Positions 1 to 8,153 of a stretch of 64,000 bases of DNA are shown in pieces. Under the pieces are notes generated by a model, which saw nothing but the letters and a program-made list of their open reading frames with translations, was not told the DNA's origin and ran no database searches. Positions within the stretch are counted from its first letter, which is position 1; the number at the start of each line of letters is the position of its first letter. The stretch is from Candidatus Calescibacterium sp. (GTDB lineage Bacteria > Calescibacteriota > Calescibacteriia > Calescibacteriales > Calescibacteriaceae), in the NCBI GenBank assembly GCA_025060505.1, contig JANXBU010000004.1:62001-126000 (forward strand). The letters run 5' to 3'. The translations under genes and the position numbers were made by a program.

Positions 1-2321
1 ATTATGAAATAAACGGTCAATATCAGCAGCAAAAGCAATAAGCTCTCAGTAGAAAAAGATCTGCATTGACATCCAGAAGCGACGTCTTCTTGTTTTTGGT
101 CTAAGCTATCTATTCCCATATATTTGAGCGACTCAGGATACCTTAGAGCAATTGATGTAAGACAGGTCAAAGTAGCTTCCCATATATGTGGCATAGCAAT
201 TCTGTTTTCATATCTGTATCTTCCATTCTCATCAACAAATACTCTTACAACTTCACCCATGTGCTTTGTTGATGTTGGAACTTCCTCAACAAGAATCCTC
301 AAAAACTTCTCAGCTTCTCCGCGAAACTCCTGATAAACCTGAAATCTTCTTTTCTTCAATCTTTCAGCAGCAACTATAACAGACATTATCCACTTAGCCT
401 CATATATAAGATACTTTGCTTCATAGAAGTTATAGTATAGAACTCTTATAGCAGATCTCCCGTAATTTTCCACCCAATCATCGCTCATTGGAAGGTCTGC
501 CGGAAACAGAACATAAGACATACCCTGATGAGGATCATCCGGTACAAAAATAAAACCGCTTGATGGATCCGCATAGTTCTTGAAAATCGCGTTTTCAAGC
601 TCAATCTTTCTTGCTTCAAGATCTTTGTAAAGCTTGGTATCACCAATAATTTTTGCGATTTTCATTGCAGCTCTAATTCCGGCATAAACCGTTCCACTAC
701 CTACCATAGTTATAGAAGAATAAACCTGATCATCCTCGTGAGCCAAGCACTGTAGCCCAGTTCCTCTATCGTCTTTGCAGTTTATCAGAACTTCGTATGA
801 AGAAAGTTTCAGAGCATCATATATTTTTCTTACAAACTCAATTTTGTTCTTTGTAAAGTTCAAGTGATTAGCCCAGCTCCAAAGAACAAAGCCAACCTGG
901 TCTATTTCAAAATCCCACGGACCACCGATCATACCATCTGCATAGAAGTTCATACGCCAAGTTCCAGCTGGTATTTCACCTTCTTGCTCCTTGCTCTGAA
1001 CCTTCTCATAGAAAATGTTTCGCTCTTCCGCTAAATCGGAAAATCCAGAAAGCCCCAAAAACAAATTAAAGTATGCCCCATCTCTTGGCCAATCTTCTGC
1101 ATACGGTGGCTGAGTAGATATAGAAGCAACTGTTGCCTTTGTTTCTCGATCTGTTGCCTGAATCAAAGATATAAGCGCTCTCTTACAAAGTTCCTTCTCT
1201 GCCTGATTAAGATAACCGAAAAACTTCTGAGATTCAAGGATTTTTACATTACTTTGCCAAAATAAATCAGTTTGTGATTCAAAAAGTTGAACCTTTTCAT
1301 AACTCAAAGACCTTATATTTGAAAGAGCAGAATCAAGTGTTTTTCCGGCAGATAAAACAAAAAACACGTCCTCACAACCACCTTGCGAACAAGCTTTCAC
1401 AGCAGAAAAAGCATCAGCAGAGCAAAGACTATAACTTCTATCAGAAACAAAAATATCTTTGTTCAAGATTCTAGAAAATGCACTAGCTGAAATCACAGAA
1501 GGAATAGTTCTACCATCACCACATCTTTGATCAAAACCAACATAACTCCAATCTCCTTTTGTTCCGAAAAATTTAAATGCCAAAAATATACCAGTCATTT
1601 CAGAAGAGTATTTGAGAAGCTGATCATAAGTGTAACCCTTTATCTTTTCATACTCAGATCTCAGAAAATCCCTGTCTTTTGAGAAAGGAACAAATTGAAC
1701 AGAAATTCCATCATCTGTTGTAAAAGCTGCAAAATCATTTCGTGTGTCATCTTGCCAATCTTCAAGTGGAAGCTTTGGAACCTTTATAGTTGTTGGAGCA
1801 AGGTTCAAAAAATGAACAACATAAAAGTCAGAATCTTTTGCAGTCTCTATCTTTATCCTTCTAACAAAAATATCAGAGACAGGATAAACAAAATCATAAA
1901 CATAAACTTTTGTATCTTTGTCAACATAATACTCAGTTACAAGAACACCGGAGTCTTGACTCTTATAATATTGCTTTATGTTTTGAATATCAAGATCTCT
2001 CAAAGAGATCATATTTGAGCCATCATATACGAAAATAAAACCTCCCTGATTTTCAAGCGCTCCAAAATACTTCAATCTTCTTGATCTTTCTCCTTCCTTG
2101 GTTTTGTAATCAAGTTGATCCCAAAATGAAGGAGAAGGATATCTGAGAACTGTTATTTCCCCCCACTGAGATATACCAACACTCAAAGCACCATTTCCAA
2201 CTGTTCCGTTTACTCTGGTCGGACCAAAGATTTCAGCATCTCCTTCAAAATCCTCTGAATCTTGCGCAAAGACGGAAATATGTAAAAAGACGAGAAAAAG
2301 AAAGAAAAAGAGTCTAAGCAT
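1..2321 (-). CDS. GH15-like secreted glycoside hydrolase, 3' end off window
   Basis: This reading frame is missing from the ORF track because it runs off the left edge; about 773 codons are visible with no stop. It begins MLRLFFFLFLVFLHISVFAQ, a clear signal peptide. The middle holds 'PPYAEDWPRDGAYFNLFLG', which matches the Trp-Pro-Arg-Asp signature of the GH15/glucoamylase (alpha/alpha)6 barrel, followed by 'GGPWDFEIDQVGFVLW'. An all-beta N-terminal half before this barrel also fits bacterial GH15 enzymes. Near the window edge it reads 'ASGCQCRSFSTESLLLLLL', a Cys motif followed by a hydrophobic helix. This looks like a C-terminal sorting signal of the MYXO-CTERM kind shared with two other proteins here. 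The likely role is hydrolysis of an alpha-glucan or related glycan at the cell surface. The substrate cannot be told from the sequence. Family 0.75, exact activity low. Confidence 0.75.
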   Translation of the reverse strand, partial: MLRLFFFLFLVFLHISVFAQDSEDFEGDAEIFGPTRVNGTVGNGALSVGISQWGEITVLRYPSPSFWDQLDYKTKEGERSRRLKYFGALENQGGFIFVYDGSNMISLRDLDIQNIKQYYKSQDSGVLVTEYYVDKDTKVYVYDFVYPVSDIFVRRIKIETAKDSDFYVVHFLNLAPTTIKVPKLPLEDWQDDTRNDFAAFTTDDGISVQFVPFSKDRDFLRSEYEKIKGYTYDQLLKYSSEMTGIFLAFKFFGTKGDWSYVGFDQRCGDGRTIPSVISASAFSRILNKDIFVSDRSYSLCSADAFSAVKACSQGGCEDVFFVLSAGKTLDSALSNIRSLSYEKVQLFESQTDLFWQSNVKILESQKFFGYLNQAEKELCKRALISLIQATDRETKATVASISTQPPYAEDWPRDGAYFNLFLGLSGFSDLAEERNIFYEKVQSKEQEGEIPAGTWRMNFYADGMIGGPWDFEIDQVGFVLWSWANHLNFTKNKIEFVRKIYDALKLSSYEVLINCKDDRGTGLQCLAHEDDQVYSSITMVGSGTVYAGIRAAMKIAKIIGDTKLYKDLEARKIELENAIFKNYADPSSGFIFVPDDPHQGMSYVLFPADLPMSDDWVENYGRSAIRVLYYNFYEAKYLIYEAKWIMSVIVAAERLKKRRFQVYQEFRGEAEKFLRILVEEVPTSTKHMGEVVRVFVDENGRYRYENRIAMPHIWEATLTCLTSIALRYPESLKYMGIDSLDQKQEDVASGCQCRSFSTESLLLLLLILTVYFI

Positions 2322-2329
2322 ATCCTAAA

Positions 2330-2335
2330 ATTATA
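2330..2335 (-). promoter_or_regulatory. TATAAT -10 box 8 nt before the GH15-like start
   Basis: Reading the reverse strand, TATAAT is followed by eight bases (TTTAGGAT) and then ATG. A start site about 7 nt downstream of the -10 box would fall at the start codon, giving a leaderless or nearly leaderless mRNA. An AGGA overlaps the gap, so a weak Shine-Dalgarno is also possible. No convincing -35 box was identified. Confidence 0.45.
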
Positions 2336-2387
2336 AAAATTTCCTAAAAATTTTGCTCAAAGTCGCTTTCTCACGAGAAATAAGGAA

Positions 2388-3170
2388 TCATGACACTCTG
2401 AATTCCTCTATAATAGATATATTTGCTCTTTTGAATATATCAAAAACGAGCTTTTCCTTCTCCATAAGGTCTTTTACAATTTCTCTTGGCCCAAAGAGTA
2501 TCAGTTTACCAAAGAATAAAACAGCAATATTATCGGCCATTTTGAAAGCAGAAAATGGATCGTGTGTTATTATTATGAATGAAGTTTCTGGTTTCTGTTT
2601 TTTCACATTTATTATAAGAGCTTCTATGTTCTCTGTAGTTATTGGGTCCAAACCCGTTGTTGGCTCATCGAGTATTATAACCTCGGGTTCTGTCACAAGA
2701 GCTCTGGCAAGCGCAACTCTTCTCCTCTGTCCACCGGAAAGCTGGGACGGATACCGTCTTGCGAAATTCTTTAATCCTACGTTCTCAAGGTAAAACATAA
2801 CCCTTTCTCTAATTGTATTTTTCGGAAATTTTCTTAAAGTTAGAGGGAAAGCTACATTCTCCTCAACAGTCATTGAATCAAAAAGCGCCCCATCTTGCAA
2901 AAGTAAGCTGAAATTTTTTCTTATCTCATATATCTGAGAGTCATCTAGCCTAAAAATATCTATACCCCTGTAAAAAACACTCCCTGATGTCGGTCTAAGC
3001 AACCCCAAAAGATGTTTGACAAGAACAGACTTACCAGATCCAGAAGGTCCGACTATTGTTGTTATTTTACCAGCCTCCACCCAAAAATTAACATCAGATA
3101 TTGCTGTTACCTCACCGAATTTTTTAGTCAGATTTTCAACAACTATTATCTTCTGAATCTCGTCTTTCAT
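2388..3170 (-). CDS. ABC transporter ATPase, MlaF type
   Basis: This 260-residue nucleotide-binding subunit has a Walker A (GPSGSGKS, about residue 40), the signature LSGGQRRRVALARAL (about 143), Walker B VIILDEPTTGLDP (about 164) and the switch His in IITHD (about 201). The extended form 'LSGGQRRRVALARAL...TEPEVIILDEPTTGLDP' is typical of the MlaF/Ttg2A group, which pairs with an MlaE permease and an MCE-domain protein to move phospholipids or other hydrophobic compounds across the envelope. No permease or MCE gene is next to it; the next thing upstream is an insertion-sequence remnant. The partners must be elsewhere. The ATG start has no strong ribosome-binding site. Assignment to the MlaF group rather than another ABC family is inference from motifs. 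Confidence 0.8.
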   Translation of the reverse strand: MKDEIQKIIVVENLTKKFGEVTAISDVNFWVEAGKITTIVGPSGSGKSVLVKHLLGLLRPTSGSVFYRGIDIFRLDDSQIYEIRKNFSLLLQDGALFDSMTVEENVAFPLTLRKFPKNTIRERVMFYLENVGLKNFARRYPSQLSGGQRRRVALARALVTEPEVIILDEPTTGLDPITTENIEALIINVKKQKPETSFIIITHDPFSAFKMADNIAVLFFGKLILFGPREIVKDLMEKEKLVFDIFKRANISIIEEFRVS

Positions 3171-3315
3171 AAAACTTAATTTAGTATTCTGAAAGTAAAT
3201 TTTCTAATATTCGCTTATAGCATTTGATCAAAGACACTTAGTTAATCTTGATTCCACGATAAAGAAAGTCTCTACGATGATGAACTAATATATCAAATGA
3301 TGATGGAAATCATAT

Positions 3316-3758
3316 GCTGTGTCCAGTAATGCTCTCTGATGTCTGATATTCAGCTACTTCAGAATTTGAGTCTGATTGATTTTATAAAACCATCACAAAT
3401 TAGGTACGAAATTATTAGGCAATTTCTGGACACAGTAGGTGATTACTGGCAACAGGACAAGGAATGAGGTGGTAAGAGCAATCAGGAAGGGCAAAAAGAA
3501 ATGGAGAGAGGGTTATGGAAGGCGTTGGCACGTGGAGATTTTCTTTTCCTCTTTCAAGCGATGGTTTGGAGAGTATGTGAGTAGCGTGAAGTTTGAGAAC
3601 ATACGGAAGGAGCTAACCTTCAAAGTTATGATAACGAGCATGTTTTTAAGTGGTGGTGTGGGTATGTTGGTGAGTCGAGTTGATGTTATGGTTATGTAAG
3701 TGGGTTATAGGGGTGTGTGGGTGTGTTGGAGGATATTGAACCCTTTATTGGACACAGC
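3316..3758 (+). mobile_element. 443-bp insertion-sequence remnant with terminal inverted repeats
   Basis: The ends are GCTGTGTCCAGTA (3316-3328) and the inverse of GCTGTGTCCAATA (3746-3758), matching at 12 of 13 positions. The flanks carry a near-perfect 11-bp direct repeat. Inside lies the 3' part of a DDE transposase gene. A third copy of the end, CTGGACACAG (3426-3435), sits immediately before the transposase fragment, so 3316-3435 alone is a 120-bp element with its own inverted ends. The simplest reading is an IS that lost most of its transposase by internal deletion, or a MITE-like derivative joined to an IS end. It separates the MlaF-type gene from fliN. Confidence 0.65.
3439..3699 (+). 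pseudogene. C-terminal fragment of an IS5-like DDE transposase
   Basis: The 86-residue frame contains 'KKKWREGYGRRWHVEIFFSS' followed by 'FKRWFGEYV'. This is the region around the third catalytic residue (the Glu of the DDE triad) in IS4/IS5-superfamily transposases, usually written as RRW-x-VE-x-x-F-S-x-x-KR. The first two Asp residues and most of the catalytic core are missing. The fragment begins right after an internal copy of the element's inverted end, so it is a deletion remnant and cannot be active by itself. The GTG start in the ORF track is probably not a true start. Family call is by motif only. Confidence 0.65.
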
Positions 3759-3864
3759 AGAAATCATATATTGATGATGGAAATCATATATCAATACAAC
3801 AAAACAAAAAAAGACAAATTAAACAAGGATTTTTTAAATTTTTTATATATAGGGAGAAAATGTG

Positions 3865-4272
3865 ATGGAAGAGAAAAAAGAAAAATTAGGTATAGATGTT
3901 TTAGACCCGCAGATGAAAGAGGCCTTGTCAAGAGCAATAGAAGAGGTAGCCGCAGAGGAAGAAGAAGAGAAAAAACAAGAGCCGAAAAAAGGAGAAGAAA
4001 TAATCCCTGAAGTTCTGCGCTCACTCCTTGATATACCCCTTGAAATTTCTGTTGAACTCGGAAGAACAAAAATGCTCATCGGTGACCTCCTGCAAATAAC
4101 ACAGGGCTCTACAATAGAGCTCGATAAATTTGAAAACGAACCGGTCGAAATACTGATAAACGGAAGGCATATAGCAAGAGGCGAAGTAATACTGATTGGA
4201 GATAAATTCGGAATAAGAATAATAGATATAATAAGCCCAGAAGAAAGAATCAAGAGACTCGGAAAGATATAG
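3865..4272 (+). CDS. fliN: Flagellar motor switch protein FliN
   Basis: The protein is 135 residues from the ATG at 3865; a GTG three bases upstream is also possible. AGGGAG at 3851-3856 lies 8 nt before the ATG. After an acidic, charged N-terminal stretch (EEVAAEEEEEKKQ), the C-terminal 80 residues match the FliN/YscQ SpoA domain: 'LDIPLEISVELGRTKMLIGDLLQITQGSTIELDK' region and '...EPVEILINGRHIARGEVILI'. FliN forms the lower C-ring of the motor, binds FliM/FliG partners and phospho-CheY, and assists export. FliM is not adjacent. The gene stands alone between the IS remnant and a GspF-like gene, about 1.1 kb from the convergent fliF cluster. Confidence 0.9.
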   Translation: MEEKKEKLGIDVLDPQMKEALSRAIEEVAAEEEEEKKQEPKKGEEIIPEVLRSLLDIPLEISVELGRTKMLIGDLLQITQGSTIELDKFENEPVEILINGRHIARGEVILIGDKFGIRIIDIISPEERIKRLGKI

Positions 4273-4348
4273 AATTAAAATTTCAAAAACAAGAATATTC
4301 TTCCCACTATAAGATTAACTAACCAAAAACAACAAGAAGCATAAAATT

Positions 4349-4354
4349 TATAAT
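4349..4354 (+). promoter_or_regulatory. TATAAT -10 box 12 nt before the GspF-like start
   Basis: TATAAT is followed by 12 bases and then ATG at 4367. There is no purine-rich ribosome-binding site in the gap (CATCTTTCTAGA). A normal transcription start 6-8 nt after the box leaves at most a few untranslated bases, so the transcript is probably near-leaderless. Confidence 0.45.
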
Positions 4355-4366
4355 CATCTTTCTAGA

Positions 4367-5293
4367 ATGTTGGATACCAAGAAATTACAAACACTCAAGA
4401 ATATTTACCTATATATTGATAGCGGTTTTTCAATAGAAAAAGCACTTGAAAAATCAAGCCAGCAGATGTTCGAGAATCTTCAAAGAGGATTGAGCCTTTC
4501 CGAGATCCTAAAAAACTCGGGGTTTCCAGAGTTTGTCGTCCAAAATATAAAAATAGGTGAAGAGACAGGAAAAATCAAAGATATAATCAAAAACATCATA
4601 ACTATCTTGGAAGATTCAATTGAAATTCAAAAGAGTGTGAGGTTATCTATTCTTACTCCATACATAACTCTTTCCCTCGCTATCTTAATACTATTTTTCA
4701 CAATAACATTTGTTATACCGGAAATTCACTCAACAGTATCACAAATAGGAGTAACAACATCAGGAATAGTAAAAATTATATCAGATTTTGGTCTGCTTCT
4801 ACGTGAATATTTGTATATATCGTCCGCTATTCTGGTATTATCAATATTGGCCATAGGATACGCGATTTTCTTCCGCAAAATACCTATTTTCAGAGATTTT
4901 ATCATTTCATTCATATTGAAGTCAATCTCAATATGTCTCAAAAATGGCATTGAACTACAAAGAGCATTTCCGATAGTATCCGAAACGGTTCAGATAAATA
5001 ACATCAGAGAAGAGCTTATCAAAGAAAGCGTAAAGTTGATGAAGGGGCAAGAACCAGATTTTTCATTTGTTCCAGATTTCTCTGACGAGATAAAAAGAGG
5101 ATATGAAACAGGAAAACTAGACACTGTGCTTGAAAAAGTATCAGAAATTATTGATCAGAGAACCAGAACTAAAGTTGAGATAATAAAAAAGATAATCGAA
5201 CCTCTGTTTTTCATCGTAATAGCTTCAATAATAGTTTTCATTGTGATATTCATATACGGTCCGCTTGTAAAAGATATGATGAAGATGATATAG
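4367..5293 (+). CDS. Type II secretion / type IV pilus inner-membrane protein, GspF/PilC family
   Basis: This 308-residue protein has the GspF architecture. A cytoplasmic T2SSF domain ('LQRGLSLSEILKNSGFPEFV', 'KIGEETGKIKDII') is followed by a long hydrophobic segment (about 100-120), a second membrane segment (about 148-168), a second T2SSF domain ('CLKNGIELQRAFPIVSETV', 'YETGKLDTVLEKVSEI') and a C-terminal membrane helix (about 278-300). It would anchor the assembly ATPase in a type II secretion or type IV pilus machine. It is shorter at the N terminus than typical GspF (about 400). The GspG- and GspH-like pseudopilins of the window lie about 27 kb away, so the system is scattered. No ribosome-binding site is visible. 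Confidence 0.85.
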   Translation: MLDTKKLQTLKNIYLYIDSGFSIEKALEKSSQQMFENLQRGLSLSEILKNSGFPEFVVQNIKIGEETGKIKDIIKNIITILEDSIEIQKSVRLSILTPYITLSLAILILFFTITFVIPEIHSTVSQIGVTTSGIVKIISDFGLLLREYLYISSAILVLSILAIGYAIFFRKIPIFRDFIISFILKSISICLKNGIELQRAFPIVSETVQINNIREELIKESVKLMKGQEPDFSFVPDFSDEIKRGYETGKLDTVLEKVSEIIDQRTRTKVEIIKKIIEPLFFIVIASIIVFIVIFIYGPLVKDMMKMI

Positions 5294-5380
5294 TCTTGGG
5301 TATCTGAGGTTTCAGAAGTACTTTATTTCCAGTTTAAATTTTGAGATTGCTTTTTTAAATTTTGAGATCGTTCTTTAAAA

Positions 5381-7441
5381 TTACTTCTCTTGGAGCCATT
5401 TTCTTATAACAAGGATTGCAATATCTTTATTTGTAGATACTATATCTCTTGCTACTGAGGTTATTGTTTCTATATCTTCCTCTGGCAATGGAGGAGGAGC
5501 TGCTATTTCTATTGACGGAAGTTCAAAAGTAGGCGGAGGAGCTATTTTTATCTGAGGAAATTCTTCGGGTGGTGGCGGAGGTGGTTTTACTTCTTCCCTT
5601 GGAATCTCTGGTATCTTTATCTCCTCAATTACGACTTCCTCGGGTTTTACTTCTTCAACAGGCTTTACTTCAATTACCTCTGGAGGCTTAACCTCAACCG
5701 GAGGTGGTTTCACTTCCTCAACAGGCTTTACCTCCTCCGGTGGCGGCTTTATTTCCTCAACAATTACTTCTTCTTTTGGAGGAGGTGGAGGAGGTTTATA
5801 CTCTGGGATCTCAACAGGTGGAGGAGGAATTATTCTTATCTCAGGAGGAGGTGGCGGTGGCGCAAGCTCCTCTACTTTAATCTCAATAGGTTGAGGTGGT
5901 GTTATCTCTATAGGAGTAACCGGTGTCGGAGGTGGTGGCACTTCAAAAGCTACTGGGATCTCTATCTTCTCCGGAGGCTGTTTCTCAAACTTTGGTATCA
6001 CAACCTCTACTTCCTGTGGTAATCTCCTTTCAAAAAGTTTCTTGAATATGAGATAAAGCGAGATAAAAAATCCAATGGCAGCGATGGCTAACCATTGGTA
6101 CATACTAGCTCTTTCCTTTGAAAGTTCCGAAAGCTCAAACATAGCAAGCCTTTCCGCATACCTGAATGATCCTTCAAATGGGACTGAAACTACAGAAACT
6201 TGATCTCCTCTCTCTTGCCTTATTCCAACAGCAGATACAACAAAGGAACGAATTCCCTCAAGCTGAGTATCAGGCAAAGGAATGAATTTTACATAAGGTT
6301 TGTTATCTTGCCTTTCTACTTCATACTGACCATCAACCATAACAGCAACAGAGATTCTCTTTATGTCACCAACTTCCTCCTCAACATGCTCAACTATCTT
6401 TGATATTTCATAGTTCCTTATCCTCTCATCTCTTTCGTATTCAGATTTACCGGGAAGAGGCTCTATACCTATGTCTGGTGGAACATTTTCACGCGTTCCC
6501 GGTGGTCCAACTGGAACAGCTCCAACTCCCTTAAATCTTTCTTGAATGGTCTGCTCACTACGAACTGCTGTTTCAAAAGGATCATACCTTTCAGAAACTC
6601 TTTTGACTTTCGTGAAATCAAGTTCAGCGTCAACTTTAACAGCAACCCTCCCCTCACCAACGCTTTTTTCAAGTAGTTCCGTAAGTCTCTCTTCAAGATC
6701 TCTCTCAAATTTTCTTTTGAGCTGTATCTGGGCTTCTGAAGCCTCAACGTGCATTAGTTCTTCTTCCTCCTGCTTTCTCGGTGCAAGAATTCTACCACGC
6801 TGATCTACAACGGTCACATTCTCTGGTTTGAGCCCTTCAATAGAAGATGAAACAAGATGAACAATACCTTTAACCGAACCTGCTGGCATGGAACAACCCG
6901 GAGTAATCCAGAGCATTACAGAAGCTGTTGGATCTTTTTCCTGCTCGGTAAAAAGCTTCTTTTCCGGAAATGCTATATGAATTCTTACATTTTCAACACA
7001 TTGAATTTTTGCTATGGTTCTTTCAAGCTCCCCCTGAATAGCTCTCTGATAATTGACTCTCTGCATAAAGTCTGTCATACCAAAACGAGGAGTATCAAAT
7101 ATCTCAAGCCCCGCTCTTTCTTGTGGAAGACCTTTCTGTGCCAGAGTATTTCTGATCTCAGGTATAAGCTCCTGCGGAATGAAAATAGAATCCGCAGCTT
7201 CAGAAACCTTATACGGAACTTTCATTCTCTCGAGCTCATCAACTATTCTTGAGAGATCCTGAGATTTCAGATCAGTATAAAGTATTCCCCACTTTATTTC
7301 TGGTTCCTTTGTTCTTGATAGATAAATAAATGTGATACCAATACCCAAAGCTAGGAAAAGAGCAGCCGCACCAATAAGAAACGGAAGCGGAATCCTTCTT
7401 ATACCATATGATATCGATTCAAATATTTGTCTTGCTCTCAT
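5381..7441 (-). CDS. fliF: Flagellar MS-ring protein FliF with a long proline-rich cytoplasmic tail
   Basis: The N-terminal 460 residues are a standard FliF: membrane segment at about 20-42, the ring-building motifs ('LYTDLKSQDLSRIVDELERM', 'YQRAIQGELERTIAKI', 'ARVHIAFPEKKLF'-like), and a second membrane helix at about 442-462. The protein is 686 residues, roughly 130 longer than most FliF. The excess is a stretch from about 480 to 645 built of repeats such as PPPPPEIRIIPPPP and KPVEEVKPPPVEVKPPEV. The last 40 residues ('DIETITSVARDIVSTNKDIA') match the FliG-binding tail. FliF forms the MS ring, the base of the motor and export gate. It follows fliE with 2 bp between, so they are co-transcribed. 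FliG is not downstream, where it usually lies. Confidence 0.93.
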   Translation of the reverse strand: MRARQIFESISYGIRRIPLPFLIGAAALFLALGIGITFIYLSRTKEPEIKWGILYTDLKSQDLSRIVDELERMKVPYKVSEAADSIFIPQELIPEIRNTLAQKGLPQERAGLEIFDTPRFGMTDFMQRVNYQRAIQGELERTIAKIQCVENVRIHIAFPEKKLFTEQEKDPTASVMLWITPGCSMPAGSVKGIVHLVSSSIEGLKPENVTVVDQRGRILAPRKQEEEELMHVEASEAQIQLKRKFERDLEERLTELLEKSVGEGRVAVKVDAELDFTKVKRVSERYDPFETAVRSEQTIQERFKGVGAVPVGPPGTRENVPPDIGIEPLPGKSEYERDERIRNYEISKIVEHVEEEVGDIKRISVAVMVDGQYEVERQDNKPYVKFIPLPDTQLEGIRSFVVSAVGIRQERGDQVSVVSVPFEGSFRYAERLAMFELSELSKERASMYQWLAIAAIGFFISLYLIFKKLFERRLPQEVEVVIPKFEKQPPEKIEIPVAFEVPPPPTPVTPIEITPPQPIEIKVEELAPPPPPPEIRIIPPPPVEIPEYKPPPPPPKEEVIVEEIKPPPEEVKPVEEVKPPPVEVKPPEVIEVKPVEEVKPEEVVIEEIKIPEIPREEVKPPPPPPEEFPQIKIAPPPTFELPSIEIAAPPPLPEEDIETITSVARDIVSTNKDIAILVIRKWLQEK

Positions 7442-7443
7442 TT

Positions 7444-7767
7444 TTAGAACTGAGCCCTTATAATATTTTCAAAAGCTTGCACAGCTCTGTTCCGTACTTC
7501 AAGAAACAACTGAAACAGAACTTCTGCTTTTTCCCTCGCAATCATCACATCGTGAATATCTTCTATTTCTCCCAAAATCAGTTTAACAGATTTCTCCTGA
7601 GCTTCTTTTCTTGCCTTTGAAACCTCAGTAATTGAAGAAACAAGATCTTGAAAGAAACTTCTTTCCTCTTTCTTCTCAACTTTCTTATCGTGTATTTTTC
7701 TTATGTTATCTTCATAGATTCTATCTATTATTTTTGAAGATGGGACATCTGGAATAATTTTTTCCAT
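7444..7767 (-). CDS. fliE: Flagellar hook-basal body protein FliE
   Basis: I place the start at 7767 (MEKIIPDVP), giving 107 residues; the ORF track extends 7 residues upstream without a better start signal. The C-terminal half ('SVKLILGEIEDIHDVMIARE', 'LFLEVRNRAVQAFENIIRAQF') matches FliE, whose conserved end packs against the MS ring and export gate and links it to the rod. The FliE family is usually about 100-115 residues, so the length fits. It sits directly ahead of fliF (2 bp) and behind a small unknown gene and flgC. This is the widespread flgB-flgC-fliE-fliF order with flgB missing and a gene inserted. Confidence 0.85.
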   Translation of the reverse strand: MEKIIPDVPSSKIIDRIYEDNIRKIHDKKVEKKEERSFFQDLVSSITEVSKARKEAQEKSVKLILGEIEDIHDVMIAREKAEVLFQLFLEVRNRAVQAFENIIRAQF

Positions 7768-7808
7768 ATTACATATTTTACAAAACATCTGGGAAATTTA
7801 TCCCCACT

Positions 7809-8030
7809 TTAAAATTTGTCCTTATTAACTTCTTCATCCTCAACTTCAAATACGATATTTCTTGGAAGATTTTGTACAAAAAGCTTTATATTTTCCCTAC
7901 TATCTGACGACTTCACAGAGTCAAGCTCATGTTTCAAAAACTTTGAAAAATCCTCCTTCGGTATATCCTTAATCTTCAAGGATACAGAATTTATCGACTC
8001 AATAATCTCAGATATTTTCTTTGTATCCAT
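7809..8030 (-). CDS. Small unknown protein between flgC and fliE
   Basis: This is a 73-residue, highly charged, helical protein (MDTKKISEIIESINSVSLKI...) with no membrane segment, no Cys and no motif I recognise. Its position between flgC and fliE in the same orientation suggests a flagellar role, perhaps a small chaperone or rod-assembly accessory. That is inference from position alone. The gap to flgC is 123 bp and to fliE about 40 bp. A TTAAAT sequence about 10 nt before the ATG could be its own -10 box. The opposite-strand ORF of similar length is Ser/Phe-rich and looks like a shadow. Confidence 0.5.
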   Translation of the reverse strand: MDTKKISEIIESINSVSLKIKDIPKEDFSKFLKHELDSVKSSDSRENIKLFVQNLPRNIVFEVEDEEVNKDKF

Positions 8031-8153
8031 ATATCTAAAATTTAATCATCGCTTATAAAAACTTTTATTTTAGCTTTAACTTGAATTTCTATATTATACA
8101 AATTATTAACTCTTGCCAAACTCTCATCAATGCAACACCAATCAGCTATAAAG

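Larger units (their letters stand above)
3299..3789. repeat. 17-bp direct repeats flanking the IS remnant
   Basis: GATGATGGAAATCATAT occurs at 3299-3315, directly against the left end of the IS remnant, and again at 3773-3789, 14 bp beyond its right end. A shorter copy, AGAAATCATAT (3759-3769), abuts the right end and matches the left flank GGAAATCATAT (3305-3315) at 10 of 11 positions. The abutting pair looks like a target-site duplication. The third copy suggests that the target already held repeats, or that there was a second rearrangement. Confidence 0.6.

Noticed and set aside
1-2018. Forward ORFs at 124, 1274 and 1695
   Set aside because: They lie opposite the open GH15-like reading frame, which continues without a stop for about 773 codons.
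3717-4253. Overlapping ORFs at the fliN locus (3717 forward, 3791 and 3843 reverse)
   Set aside because: The FliN frame has a clear family match and a ribosome-binding site; the others are Arg- or Leu/Ser-rich shadows of it.
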